In this document: one piece after another, positions 44,514-53,593 of the stretch
Layout: each line of letters opens with the position of its first letter
Position numbering within the stretch: the stretch's first letter is position 1
NCBI GenBank assembly: GCA_029263095.1
Contig: JAJCYA010000086.1
Coordinates: 1-64,000 of the forward strand
Reading direction: 5' to 3'
DNA from: Acidimicrobiia bacterium
Lineage (GTDB): Bacteria; Actinomycetota; Acidimicrobiia; Spongiisociales; UBA11373
Length of the DNA: 64,000 bases
Translations under genes and position numbers: made by a program
The notes under the pieces: generated by a model
Told to the model about the DNA's origin: nothing
The model's database searches: none
What the model saw: only the letters and a program-made list of their open reading frames with translations

Positions 44514-45418
44514 ATCGAAAACTGGTACTCGGAGCCATTCCGGCAATCATGCTCGGAGCCATCGTGGCCCCGCTGGTCATCTACTGGAGCAACCTCCCCA
44601 ACCCCATGGCCACCCACTGGGGTCTGTCGGGTCAGCCGAACGGTCACATGTCGCCGACTCTGCTGCTGCTCGTCATGGGAGGGATCTTCATAGCGATATG
44701 GGCCGCAATCTGGCGGGTCACACGCAGGATTCCTTACGACCTGCCGTCGTTTGCAGCCGGTCTGCTGGGCGTGGGTGGCCTGTTGGCCGCAGTGCAATGG
44801 ATCGTCGTACTGGCGAATCGGAATCAGACCGACTGGACGGAGGCCGGCACCTTCAACGGACTCCACCTAATCCTGGTTCTCGTCGCCGCCATCGGCTTCG
44901 GATACGTTGGATGGAAGCTCGCAGGAGATTCCGCCCAGGCCGCCGCTCGCGGAGTCGATGGTCCCACCATCGACCTGGCCGCAACCGAGACAGCCATCTG
45001 GTCTGGATCGGGACGCGGCCCACTGCTCATCGCGATCGGCGCCGTTGTGGTCATCGCCGCCATCGCGATGTGGAGCTGGACCAGCCTGGCGCTGCTGATT
45101 GTTGCTGTGATCGTGCTCCTCTTCGCCGAGGTGCGAGCAACGGTCAGCGACCGCGGAGTAGCGATCAGCCTTGGATGGCTTGGGATCCCCTCCTGGGTGA
45201 TCCCCATGGCTCGAATCCGCGGCGCCGAGGTCGAAGATGTCTCACCGATGTCGTACGGCGGGTGGGGCTACCGGCTCCGTCCCGGAGTCAAGGCGCTCGT
45301 CGTACGGGGTGGCCCCGGACTTCGTCTGGTTCGTGAAGACGAAGCCGACCTCGTCCTCACCGTCGACGATCCCGAGACCGGGGCCGGACTCATCAACTCG
45401 TTGCTCGCTCGGCGCTAG
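44510..45418 (+). CDS. DUF1648 membrane protein with C-terminal PH-like domain
   Basis: 302 residues. The N-terminus has LPNPMATHWGLSGQPNGHMSPT, the DUF1648 signature (SdpI-like). Six membrane helices are followed by a cytoplasmic beta domain (DRGVAISLGWLGIPSWVIPMARIRGAEVEDVSPM) resembling bacterial PH domains. SdpI-like proteins give immunity to toxic peptides in Bacillus; here the role is unknown. It overlaps the GntR gene by ATGA, so GntR most likely controls it. Confidence 0.85.
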   Translation: MNRKLVLGAIPAIMLGAIVAPLVIYWSNLPNPMATHWGLSGQPNGHMSPTLLLLVMGGIFIAIWAAIWRVTRRIPYDLPSFAAGLLGVGGLLAAVQWIVVLANRNQTDWTEAGTFNGLHLILVLVAAIGFGYVGWKLAGDSAQAAARGVDGPTIDLAATETAIWSGSGRGPLLIAIGAVVVIAAIAMWSWTSLALLIVAVIVLLFAEVRATVSDRGVAISLGWLGIPSWVIPMARIRGAEVEDVSPMSYGGWGYRLRPGVKALVVRGGPGLRLVREDEADLVLTVDDPETGAGLINSLLARR

Positions 45419-46419
45419 CCATCAAGGGCCGGGATCACGCTGCTGCCGTACGCATCCAGCGTCTGCTCCTGGTGATCGTGCATGAGGTAGATCGAGAACT
45501 GGTCCACACCGATGTCCCGTAGCTCCTCCATTCGGGCGATGTGCTGCTCAACGGTGCCCAGCACACAGAACCGATCGATGACCTCATCGGGTACGAAGTC
45601 GGTGGAAGGGTTGCCCGCCTTGCCGTGATGGTCGTAGTCGTAGCCCTCACGCGCCTTGATGTACTCGGAGAGGGCGGTTGGAACCATGGAGCCGTCGTCT
45701 CCGTAGCGTTCGACCAGGTCGGCTACGTGATTGCCCACCATCCCGCCGAACCAGCGGACTTGATCCCGCTGATGAGCGATGTCATCGCCGACGTACGCCG
45801 GGGCGGCGACACAGATCTTGATGTCGTCGGGATTACGGCCGGCCTCGGCGGCAGCGTTCTTGACGAACTTGCTGGTCCACTCGACCAGGTAAGGATCGGC
45901 GAGCTGAAGGATGAAGCCGTCGCACTTCTGCCCAACAAGCGTCAGAGCCCTTGGGCCATAGCCGGCGCCCCACATTGGAAGCTCCCACCCATCCTCGATC
46001 CATGGGATGGAGAGGGACTTGTCGTTGAGTTCGATCTCGTCACCGCGTACCAAGGCCCTGATGGCGTCCATCGATGCCTCCATCGTGGCCAGTGTCTTCG
46101 GTTTCAGACCGATGTAACGCAAAGCCGAGTCGCCCCGACCCATGCCACAGACGGTGCGGCCACCCGACATCTCGTTGAGGGTGGCAAACAAGGAAGCGAT
46201 GACGGTCCAGTCCCGGGTCCCGGGATTGGTGACCATAGGTCCGACGATCATCTTCTCGGTCGCCGCCAGCATGCGGGAGTAGATCACGAACGGCTCCTGC
46301 CAAAGCACGTGGGAATCGAACGTCCATCCGTAGGAGAAACCGTTCTGTTCGGCGCGCTTGGTCAGCTCGATCACGCGCGATGCCGGCGGATCGGTCTGGA
46401 GTACAACCCCGAAATCCAT
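45415..46419 (-). CDS. F420-dependent LLM-class oxidoreductase (TIGR03842-like)
   Basis: 334 residues, a TIM-barrel flavin/F420 protein. The N-terminus MDFGVVLQTDPPASRVIELTKRAEQNGFSYGWTFDSHVLWQEPFV, the segment ATLNEMSGGRTVCGMGRGDSALRYIG, and CVLGTVEQHIARMEELRDIGVDQFSIYLMH fit the TIGR03842 group, which is linked to F420 organisms. The actual substrate is unknown. Its stop overlaps the stop of the DUF1648 gene on the other strand. Confidence 0.9.
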   Translation of the reverse strand: MDFGVVLQTDPPASRVIELTKRAEQNGFSYGWTFDSHVLWQEPFVIYSRMLAATEKMIVGPMVTNPGTRDWTVIASLFATLNEMSGGRTVCGMGRGDSALRYIGLKPKTLATMEASMDAIRALVRGDEIELNDKSLSIPWIEDGWELPMWGAGYGPRALTLVGQKCDGFILQLADPYLVEWTSKFVKNAAAEAGRNPDDIKICVAAPAYVGDDIAHQRDQVRWFGGMVGNHVADLVERYGDDGSMVPTALSEYIKAREGYDYDHHGKAGNPSTDFVPDEVIDRFCVLGTVEQHIARMEELRDIGVDQFSIYLMHDHQEQTLDAYGSSVIPALDG

Positions 46420-46483
46420 ATTCAGTGCCTCCTCGACATGCGGAAGGGCATAGGTCTAGCAAACGAAACTGCGTTAGTCAGGG

Positions 46484-47305
46484 TCAGGGGGCCAGGATGT
46501 AGTACTTATCGACCGACAAGACGCCCGAAAACACCTCGATCCCGAGGTCCCAGTTATCGACTGTCCAGTCGTGAGCCCACGCAATTCCTTCGGCTGTGTC
46601 GGAGCCGGGCCGCACCACCGCCAGCATTGCAGTGGTGCGATCGACCGCTAGGACGAGCCAGAAGTCATCGTTGACGATTGGGGGAATAGGAGACGCTTCC
46701 AGATCGACCTGGGACTTCCCGATCCAGGCGTTCGACTCGATTGAGTCAGAGTCTGCATAGATACCCCACCGCAGGAAACCATCCGTATTCCACTGGCCCG
46801 TCTCGATCACGATCTCGAACCAGGCATCTTCTGAATACGAGATACGTCCAATGACGGCAATCGGTGCGCTGACTTCGTCGGGTGCCACGTACGGGCCCTT
46901 GCCTATCTCAGCCCGACCGTTGGCAATAGTGATGACATTCCCGGACCAGTCGCCGAAGCTGGTTCCGTCCCTATCAAAGGCGATTACCTTTACCGAGTCT
47001 CTGCCTCCGATCGTGTCGAGGACCCCTTCCGGTATCTCGACCAGGGCGTTGCGGTTGGCGACCTGCTCGGGGTTGGTGGTCCCGGGTGCTGCGGTAGTGG
47101 TTGTGGTGGTCTCAGCGACAGTTGTGCTTGCCGAAGCCACGGAGGCTCCTGACGAGTCGACTGCCTCAGGATCAGCCGCCAACACTGCCCGCAGCTCCGA
47201 ACTGCCTGGCTCAGAACTCAGTGCAGTGACAACCCCGAGCGCGCCCGACACCAACAGGAAGACGGCGATCCCCAACTGAATCGCAAAGGTTGTTGAACGC
47301 GACAT
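46484..47305 (-). CDS. Membrane-anchored beta-rich surface protein
   Basis: 273 residues from ATG 47305. One membrane segment (FAIQLGIAVFLLVSGALGVVTAL) is followed by a Ser/Thr-rich linker (TTVAETTTTTTAAPG) and a C-terminal domain of alternating strands (WFEIVIETGQWNTDGFLRWGIYADSDS, NDDFWLVLAVDRTTAMLAVVRPG) that looks like a concanavalin/LamG jelly roll. It starts 2 bases after the stop of the AIPSN-repeat gene, so it belongs to the same operon. Confidence 0.75.
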   Translation of the reverse strand: MSRSTTFAIQLGIAVFLLVSGALGVVTALSSEPGSSELRAVLAADPEAVDSSGASVASASTTVAETTTTTTAAPGTTNPEQVANRNALVEIPEGVLDTIGGRDSVKVIAFDRDGTSFGDWSGNVITIANGRAEIGKGPYVAPDEVSAPIAVIGRISYSEDAWFEIVIETGQWNTDGFLRWGIYADSDSIESNAWIGKSQVDLEASPIPPIVNDDFWLVLAVDRTTAMLAVVRPGSDTAEGIAWAHDWTVDNWDLGIEVFSGVLSVDKYYILAP

Positions 47306-47307
47306 CA

Positions 47308-49770
47308 CTATCCGGATTCCTGCATGCAGTTGGATATGGTCACCGACGTGGTGCCCGACCGTTGGATCCCTGAGCTGGTCGTTATCCAGCCGGTCACAAC
47401 GATGGAACCGCTGCTGACGTCTTCGAACGGTCCGAGTTGTGCAGACCAAACGTCCTGCTGGACGTACCCCATCCCCTTGGGGCTACCCGACGAAGTGGCA
47501 CCACTCCAGGTCATGCTGGCCGACTGAACATCGCCCGAATAGGTCGGAACGGGTGACCCGTTGATCCTGCGGTCGACCCACATGTCGATCTCAGTCGAGA
47601 AGGGCCCGGAGCACGCCTCAGTACCCCCGACAATCATCGATGAGTTGATCGCCGATGGACCGAACACCTCAACCGACAGCGAGACGGTCTCCGTCGGAGG
47701 TGGCGGATCGGGGTCAGACGCAGGCGGATCCGGATCAGACGCAGGCGGATCGGGGTCAGACGCAGGCGGATCCGGGTCAGACGCAGGCGGGCCGCCGGCC
47801 ACGATCACTTCTGAGCCGGGATCGAACAGGAAGCCTTCGTCGACTTCGCCGTCGCAGTCGTTGTCGACACCATCTCCGTAGATCTCGTCAGCGCCGGGGT
47901 AAACATATTGATCGGACGGCTGGCAGTCCTCATCGTTGAGCCATCCGTCGCCATCGGAGTCGCCAGCGACACTTCCGATCTCCTGCCCTGGCGTACCCTC
48001 ATCAACGTCGCCATCACAGTCGTTGTCGAGTCCATCGCCGCGAACCTCTTCGGCACCGGGGTTGACCGCCACTAAGTCATCGCGACAATCCCCTTGGTTA
48101 GGCGTATACCCGTCGCCGTCACCGTCGTAGTCCTCGACATCCGTGACGATTGGGGTAGTTGGGTGGTAGCAACCCCACCCCTCCAAGAAGAACTCGTCGG
48201 GGGCACATCTTGGTGATATCGATCCCGAGGTCTCCTCGGCGTCCGGAACTAGCGCCTGTCCCGTCGAGCCGGTGAACCAAACGTTGCCGCCGACCTCGAT
48301 GTGAACGGACGGGTCGAAATTCTGACCGATGTCATTGGCCTCCCGGATCAGCTCCTCACAGTCATCACGGGCGCCACTCGCTGTCGACACCTCACGGTCC
48401 AGCTCGCCAGCTTGGAACCGCTCCAGGAACGGTCGCAGCAGCCCTTCTCGCAGCGGGTCTGGACCACCAGCATCGATCACCACCGGAAAGAGTCCGTCGG
48501 GCGGCAACTGATGCTTCGCTGCATATTGATCCACCATGGGGAGCATCTCTGCGTCAGGAAGAGCACTACTCGGAAGAGCACTACTCGGAAGAGCGCTAGC
48601 CGGAAGAGCGCTAGCCGGAAGAGCGCTACTCGGGAGAGCACCAGCATCCAGCCGATCTCTGTCTTCGTGCGAGAGGGCGTCGAGCATCTCCTGGTACGCG
48701 ATCTGAGGAGCTAACTCCGAGACCTGTTCATCCCTAATACCCAAAGCGGATGCGTTGGCCCAACTCTCGGCTGGGATCCTCTGGATCTGACTAGAAGAGA
48801 GCATCCCGACCACAATGTTCGACGGAATCGCGCTCACAAAGTTGCTGGGGATCGCTTCTGCCGGAATGGCATTGCTCGGAATTGCTTCGACAGGGATGGC
48901 TTCTGCCGGAATGGCATTGCTCGGAATCGCTTCTGCCGGAATCGCATTCAGAACCACGTTGCTCGGGATCGCCTTCCCCTGCTCGATGTAAACCAAGTTG
49001 CTGGGAATCGCATTGCTGGGGATCGCGTTACTCGGAATCGCATTACTGGGGATCGCGTTACTCGGAATCGCATTGCTCGGAATCGCCCCTGTCGCCATCG
49101 CCGACTTGAGTTGCTCCGGAGACAACTCGTACGGAAACCCGTTGAGGGTGAACATCATGTGGACCCCACGCGAGTCCTTGGTCCATGTATGTGAGAGAGC
49201 CCCGCCGTCGTTGAGACGCAAGAACCCGCCGGCAGCCACCTGTGGCATCGCACCGGCAACCACCCACGACGGCAGCAAGTTGCTGGGGATCGCATTGCTG
49301 GGGATGGCATTGCTCGGGATCGCATTGCTCGGGATCGCTTCGGCCGGAATGGCGTTGCTGGGGATGGCATCGGCCCGGAGTGCACCTCCTCCAGCGCTCG
49401 TGAGTACACCGCCCTCCTCGCCAAAGGCTTCGGCCGGGATGGCATAGGTGAGATCTAGACCAATCCTGAAGATCGCATGGACCTCGCCATCGATCTCCCC
49501 CCAGATGTATTTGGTCGGTACGGCACCATCGGTCGCTCCCACCTCGACTGACACTGCTGCACAGCTGCGGTCGAGCAATACCCCTTCGGCTTGCGCCGCA
49601 ACACCGAAGGATGCCAGCACCACCGCCGGTACTACGGCCAACGCGGCGTACGGACCAATCCAGTTGAGGAGGAAGTTGTTGAGCTCACGTCCAGAGAGAT
49701 TGGATCGGACAGACCGGATAAAGATCCGGATCCTCTCGACCCACTCAGCCTTTGGTAGGTCCGCCGCCAT
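47308..49770 (-). CDS. Surface protein with AIPSN pentapeptide repeats and MopE-like repeats
   Basis: 820 residues. One membrane helix (AALAVVPAVVLASFGVAA, about 43-60) follows a basic, cytoplasmic N-terminus. The outer part has three blocks of tandem five-residue units with Ala-(Ile or Leu)-Pro at fixed spacing: AIPSN/AIPAE in the first two blocks and ALPSS/ALPAS in the third, about 26 units in all. A region with cysteines follows, then two repeats matching MopE/Ca-binding units (DGDGYTPNQGDC...PGAEEVRGDGLDNDCDGDVDEG and its copy), a PPASDPD linker and a beta-sandwich ending GTTSVTISNCMQ. The pentapeptide does not match classical A(N/D)LxX repeats. It is adjacent to 49771 (TAG-ATG) and 47305. 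Confidence 0.85.
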   Translation of the reverse strand: MAADLPKAEWVERIRIFIRSVRSNLSGRELNNFLLNWIGPYAALAVVPAVVLASFGVAAQAEGVLLDRSCAAVSVEVGATDGAVPTKYIWGEIDGEVHAIFRIGLDLTYAIPAEAFGEEGGVLTSAGGGALRADAIPSNAIPAEAIPSNAIPSNAIPSNAIPSNLLPSWVVAGAMPQVAAGGFLRLNDGGALSHTWTKDSRGVHMMFTLNGFPYELSPEQLKSAMATGAIPSNAIPSNAIPSNAIPSNAIPSNAIPSNLVYIEQGKAIPSNVVLNAIPAEAIPSNAIPAEAIPVEAIPSNAIPAEAIPSNFVSAIPSNIVVGMLSSSQIQRIPAESWANASALGIRDEQVSELAPQIAYQEMLDALSHEDRDRLDAGALPSSALPASALPASALPSSALPSSALPDAEMLPMVDQYAAKHQLPPDGLFPVVIDAGGPDPLREGLLRPFLERFQAGELDREVSTASGARDDCEELIREANDIGQNFDPSVHIEVGGNVWFTGSTGQALVPDAEETSGSISPRCAPDEFFLEGWGCYHPTTPIVTDVEDYDGDGDGYTPNQGDCRDDLVAVNPGAEEVRGDGLDNDCDGDVDEGTPGQEIGSVAGDSDGDGWLNDEDCQPSDQYVYPGADEIYGDGVDNDCDGEVDEGFLFDPGSEVIVAGGPPASDPDPPASDPDPPASDPDPPASDPDPPPPTETVSLSVEVFGPSAINSSMIVGGTEACSGPFSTEIDMWVDRRINGSPVPTYSGDVQSASMTWSGATSSGSPKGMGYVQQDVWSAQLGPFEDVSSGSIVVTGWITTSSGIQRSGTTSVTISNCMQESG

Positions 49771-50355
49771 CTAGGCGCCCCTATGGCTCGGCGCTAAGAC
49801 CACCATGGCACCGGCGGCGAAAGCAACGTATGCGCCAACGCCTATGTAAGACAACCAGCTATCGGCACTCCCCGACTGATCCAACGCTTGGATCCATTGG
49901 ACAGTTAGGGCGATCGGAATTCCTACCGCCAGCAAACCAAGAAGCCGACGCACCGCCGAGAGGATGGGTACGAACGCCGCGATCGAAATCAGCAACACCA
50001 GCGCCAAGAGCACCCAGCCGACCGGTAGTCCGTCCGTCGGAGCCGATCTGCTCCACAGGAACTCCAGCGGCACACCCATGGCATTGCTGATCCGAGCAGT
50101 CCCAGTCAGCCAGGGAAAGAACACTGCAAACGAAAGGCCGGAGACGGCCCACCAAAGCACCGGGGACGGCCGGATGAATCGCACCGTGACCTGATCGGGG
50201 AGCGGCGGTTCTGAAGTGACGGGAGCTGGCGGTTCCGACACCGTCGCGACCGGCTCCTCAGACCCATCTTCGAAGGCAAGGCCGAACCCACACACCTCGC
50301 AAAACTTCGCCTCATCACGGCGTACCCCGGCGCCGCACTCTGGACAGTGCCTCAT
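49771..50355 (-). CDS. Zinc-ribbon membrane protein
   Basis: 194 residues. The N-terminus MRHCPECGAGVRRDEAKFCEVCG holds two CxxC pairs of a zinc ribbon. An acidic linker (EPVATVSEPPAPV) is followed by four membrane helices. The stop is directly followed by the ATG of the AIPSN protein. It is the first gene of the surface operon, and a part in localising or assembling the other two products is a guess. Confidence 0.8.
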   Translation of the reverse strand: MRHCPECGAGVRRDEAKFCEVCGFGLAFEDGSEEPVATVSEPPAPVTSEPPLPDQVTVRFIRPSPVLWWAVSGLSFAVFFPWLTGTARISNAMGVPLEFLWSRSAPTDGLPVGWVLLALVLLISIAAFVPILSAVRRLLGLLAVGIPIALTVQWIQALDQSGSADSWLSYIGVGAYVAFAAGAMVVLAPSHRGA

Positions 50356-50539
50356 AAGAGCCCCCGGTCCTGTGGTACGGACCTTTGAACCCTAGCCATC
50401 ACGATTCGAGGAATGCGGCTCCCATTTACACCCAAGTGACTAGTCACATTGCGTCGAGGCAAACCAACTCGAGTTGCCATCGCTCCTACCGATGAACCAC
50501 TCGTCCTAACCAGGACCTAACCAGAAAAGGGGATAGATT

Positions 50540-51106
50540 GTGACAACCACACGAGTGCGGATCGGCGCCGCCGTCATCGCAGTACTGGCAGCCTTTCTCA
50601 TGGCATTCCAGGCCACCAACGCCGCCTTCTCGGCTCAAACAACCAACGCACCGAACGCCTTCGGCGCGGGCAGCGTGGCCCTCTCCGACAATGACGCCGG
50701 CTCCGCCATGTTCAACGTGAGCAATATGGCTCCCGGCGATAGTTCGACCGGTTGTATCGAAGTGACCTACTCCGGATCGCTGAATCCAGAGGTCCGACTG
50801 TTCGGCACCGCCACCGCCGGCGACGGTCTCGAGGCGTTCCTCGATCTGACCGTCGTACGCGGCACCGGAACCTGTGCAGCGTTCGGCACCTCGACAGCAG
50901 TGTGGACCAACGGAACCGATGGAGACCTGGGCGTGTTCATCGGCTCGGCGACCAACTACACATCCGGACAGGACAACTGGCAGCCCACCGGTGGCGGACC
51001 CGACGACACCGTCCCGTACCAATTCACTGTGGCCCTTCAGGACAACAACGCCGCCCAGGGCAAGACGGTCACCGCGACATTCACCTGGGAAGCGCAGAAC
51101 CTCTAG
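50540..51106 (+). CDS. TasA/CalY-like secreted protein (SipW-type signal)
   Basis: 188 residues from GTG 50540. The signal peptide (GAAVIAVLAAFLMAFQATNAAFSAQTTNAPNAFGAG) has the AFS-x(5-8)-N pattern after the cleavage region that is typical of SipW-dependent camelysin/TasA proteins. The beta-rich body has two Cys (STGCIEVTYSG and GTGTCAAFG) and ends TVTATFTWEAQ. TasA and CalY form matrix fibres or act as surface proteases in Bacillus. It is followed after 30 bases by the peptidase likely to cleave it. Confidence 0.85.
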   Translation: MTTTRVRIGAAVIAVLAAFLMAFQATNAAFSAQTTNAPNAFGAGSVALSDNDAGSAMFNVSNMAPGDSSTGCIEVTYSGSLNPEVRLFGTATAGDGLEAFLDLTVVRGTGTCAAFGTSTAVWTNGTDGDLGVFIGSATNYTSGQDNWQPTGGGPDDTVPYQFTVALQDNNAAQGKTVTATFTWEAQNL

Positions 51107-51136
51107 GTCTAGACCAAGGGGAAAGGGGAACACGGC

Positions 51137-52918
51137 ATGACCCAAGCCGCCGAGGCCCCGCTTCTAGACGACGGAGCGGACCAGGGGTCGCCTTCACGGC
51201 GACCCCTGGTCCCGTCCGATCCCTGGCAAGCGGATTGGACCCGGCCGGCCGAAGCCGACGTCGCGCAGCGGCATAAGGAGGCACGCCTGCATCAGAGGTC
51301 GGACTCGACCAGACCGCGCGACTCCGGCGCAACCAGGGCTCCCGTTGCCGGTCCTCTCACCGAGGACCACCCCGACGTTGTCTGGTCCGAACCTGCCGAG
51401 GACACGGCGATCGAGCACAAGGACGCAGCGTCGTTTATCAACGTGCGGTCAACAGCACCCGAGACCACCTCGAGTCGGCCAAGCGTTCCCGACGTGTACC
51501 AGGCTCTCATCCCTGTGGAGGAACCGGAGCCATCCCCACCAGTCGAAACGCACCCAGATCCACTCATCGGTCAGAGTGAGCACTTCGACGATGAACAGCC
51601 AGAGGATCCCCCAGAACAGCCCTCCGACCACAGATTCGGAGCCTTCCTGTCAGCCGTCCTGATAACTGCCACCGCCTACTGGTATTACGTCCTCGCGACA
51701 CTCGTCATCGCCGTCGCTGTGCCGATCGCTGCCGGATGGGAGTCGACCACCGTGATAAGCGGATCCATGGAGCCCCAGATCTCGGCAGGAGATGTCGTGG
51801 CGTTCTCCGACTACGACGACGAACCGCTCGGCATCAACACGATCATCTTGTTCGAAGATCCGGCTCGACCGGGAGCGACCGTCACCCATCGCATCGTCGA
51901 CGTCAATCAAGACGGCACCTATCGGACCAAGGGTGATGCCAATGCCACGGCCGATTCGACCCCGGTGCCACCCGAGGCGATTCTCGGAGTCGCGACGTTG
52001 CTATCCCCGAAGGCTGGACTCCCCCAGCTCTGGTTCGCAACGAGCCAGTACCCATGGCTGGCAGCATGGATCGTTATCACCGCAGGAGCCTTGACGATCA
52101 TCACACTCAGCGGCCAACGAGAGAGCAGAGCCCAAGGCCCGAGGTCTTGGCTCCGACCCGTCGTGGCCATAGGCCTGGTGGCTGCCCTGGCCGGAGTCGG
52201 AAGCGCCGCCAGGAGCTCGGCCGCCTACGCCACCAACACCACCAACCAGGACAACCAGCTCACCGCCGCCGCAACATTCACCAGCTTCAACCACCTCCGA
52301 TCGCTCGGCGTCGCCACGTGCTCCGACACGTCCGACACCACCCTGAGCATCGGGGCGACGGTGCCGGTGGGAAGCACGATCATCATCCGTTACGCGATGC
52401 GGAACCGGCGGCAGAACGCGACGCTCGGCGCCAGCGACACCCAGGGCAACTCGTATTCGGTGGATGCCAACGCGGTCAACAGGTCTCGAACTCAGACCGC
52501 CGTCCTGAGCGGTCATGTGACCACTGCTCTCAGCAGTGGCGATCAGATCACGGTTACCCATCCCAGAGGCCGGGCGGTTGTCGTCAGCTTCGACGAGTAC
52601 TCGGGTGTGGCTGCAACCTCACGTGTCTCGGCCAGCAGCACTTCTATCGGCAACAGCCGGCTCCCCTCGGTCACGGTCCAGGCGCCCAACAATGACACGC
52701 TGGTGATCGGATCGGTATCGACCAATCGAGCCAACGCGACGTATACCCAACCGTCGGGTTGGTCTCCTCTCGACTTCGGGCAAGTTCGGTGCAATCGCCG
52801 CATGACCTACGGCGGCGCCTGGTCGGAATATGGCTCCTCAGCCAACGTCACCTACAACCCGGTGCTGAACAGAAGTAGCCGCTGGGCGGCAGCGGCGGTC
52901 GCGTACAACAGTGGCTAG
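51137..52918 (+). CDS. SipW-type signal peptidase I fused to a substrate-like domain
   Basis: 593 residues in four parts. Residues 1-170 are disordered, polar and acidic. A membrane helix lies at 173-199. The peptidase has the catalytic Ser in ISGSMEPQISAGDVV (Ser 210), the His of ER-type peptidases in TVTHRIVDV (His 251) and the KGDAN box with Asp 273; the bacterial Lys is absent. A second helix is at 305-324. A third at 341-358 is followed by ARSSAAYATNTTNQDNQLTAAATF, which looks like a SipW-dependent signal and mature start, then a 200-residue beta domain ending WAAAAVAYNSG. Peptidase and substrate thus seem joined in one chain. Confidence 0.85.
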   Translation: MTQAAEAPLLDDGADQGSPSRRPLVPSDPWQADWTRPAEADVAQRHKEARLHQRSDSTRPRDSGATRAPVAGPLTEDHPDVVWSEPAEDTAIEHKDAASFINVRSTAPETTSSRPSVPDVYQALIPVEEPEPSPPVETHPDPLIGQSEHFDDEQPEDPPEQPSDHRFGAFLSAVLITATAYWYYVLATLVIAVAVPIAAGWESTTVISGSMEPQISAGDVVAFSDYDDEPLGINTIILFEDPARPGATVTHRIVDVNQDGTYRTKGDANATADSTPVPPEAILGVATLLSPKAGLPQLWFATSQYPWLAAWIVITAGALTIITLSGQRESRAQGPRSWLRPVVAIGLVAALAGVGSAARSSAAYATNTTNQDNQLTAAATFTSFNHLRSLGVATCSDTSDTTLSIGATVPVGSTIIIRYAMRNRRQNATLGASDTQGNSYSVDANAVNRSRTQTAVLSGHVTTALSSGDQITVTHPRGRAVVVSFDEYSGVAATSRVSASSTSIGNSRLPSVTVQAPNNDTLVIGSVSTNRANATYTQPSGWSPLDFGQVRCNRRMTYGGAWSEYGSSANVTYNPVLNRSSRWAAAAVAYNSG

Positions 52919-52992
52919 ACCGGCGACTCCCGTTTGCGCCGAGTGCAGTGTCCACAACGCGTAGCGGGACCTACCCCGGTACCTTCCCAGAC

Positions 52993-53526
52993 ATGAAGCG
53001 CCTCGCCGTTGTACTGCTGTTGCTGTTCGCCGCTTGCGGTGGCGACGATGGCACTATCTCCCACGAGGACGCCGACGCCGATTGCCGGTCCGCCTTCGGG
53101 GAGGGTTTGGTGGAATGTGGGGACGGAGCCGACATCATCTCAGTGGGAATCGACGCCATCGGTCCCGTCGTCCTCACTATTGAGATGTCCGAGACCCCGC
53201 ACTTCAACACCGACTTTCAGTGGCTGGTCGAGTTCTCGATCTCAGATCTGGCCTGCGGACTCACCAATACCGAGACCACCGACGAGGGGATCGCCGGTAG
53301 CGATCTGATCGGACCCTACGGATACCGAATCCTCACCAACGAGGACGCACCATTGGGAACCTGCGAAGGATCGTTGGACGGGACGACCGCCACACTCATC
53401 TTCAACATCCAACCACCGCTCGGACCGTGGACGATCTCCGGAGGAACGCAGTACGTGGAGATCGAGAACCTCCAAGACGACGGATCTTCAGACGACGTGG
53501 AGATCGACATGACCCCAGAGGGTTGA
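52993..53526 (+). CDS. Secreted lipoprotein
   Basis: 177 residues from ATG 52993. The signal peptide MKRLAVVLLLLFAACGGDD has the lipobox Cys. The mature domain holds further Cys (ADCRSAFG, VECGDG, LACGLTN, GTCEGS), two likely disulfides, and beta strands (VVLTIEMSETPHFNTDFQWLVEFSI). A TACCTT box sits 7 bases before the ATG. No family is recognised. It follows the SipW fusion by 75 bases and may belong to the same surface locus. Confidence 0.75.
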   Translation: MKRLAVVLLLLFAACGGDDGTISHEDADADCRSAFGEGLVECGDGADIISVGIDAIGPVVLTIEMSETPHFNTDFQWLVEFSISDLACGLTNTETTDEGIAGSDLIGPYGYRILTNEDAPLGTCEGSLDGTTATLIFNIQPPLGPWTISGGTQYVEIENLQDDGSSDDVEIDMTPEG

Positions 53527-53593
53527 CCCGAGACCACCTCGACGTTTCGTCGGTCCGGGCGATCACCTATTCCGTGTGGTTCGTTGGCTCCAG

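Noticed and set aside
47308-49770. Classical pentapeptide-repeat protein (A(N/D)LxX)
   Set aside because: The repeat has Pro at a fixed third position and no Asn/Asp before the hydrophobic residue, so it does not fit the known consensus.
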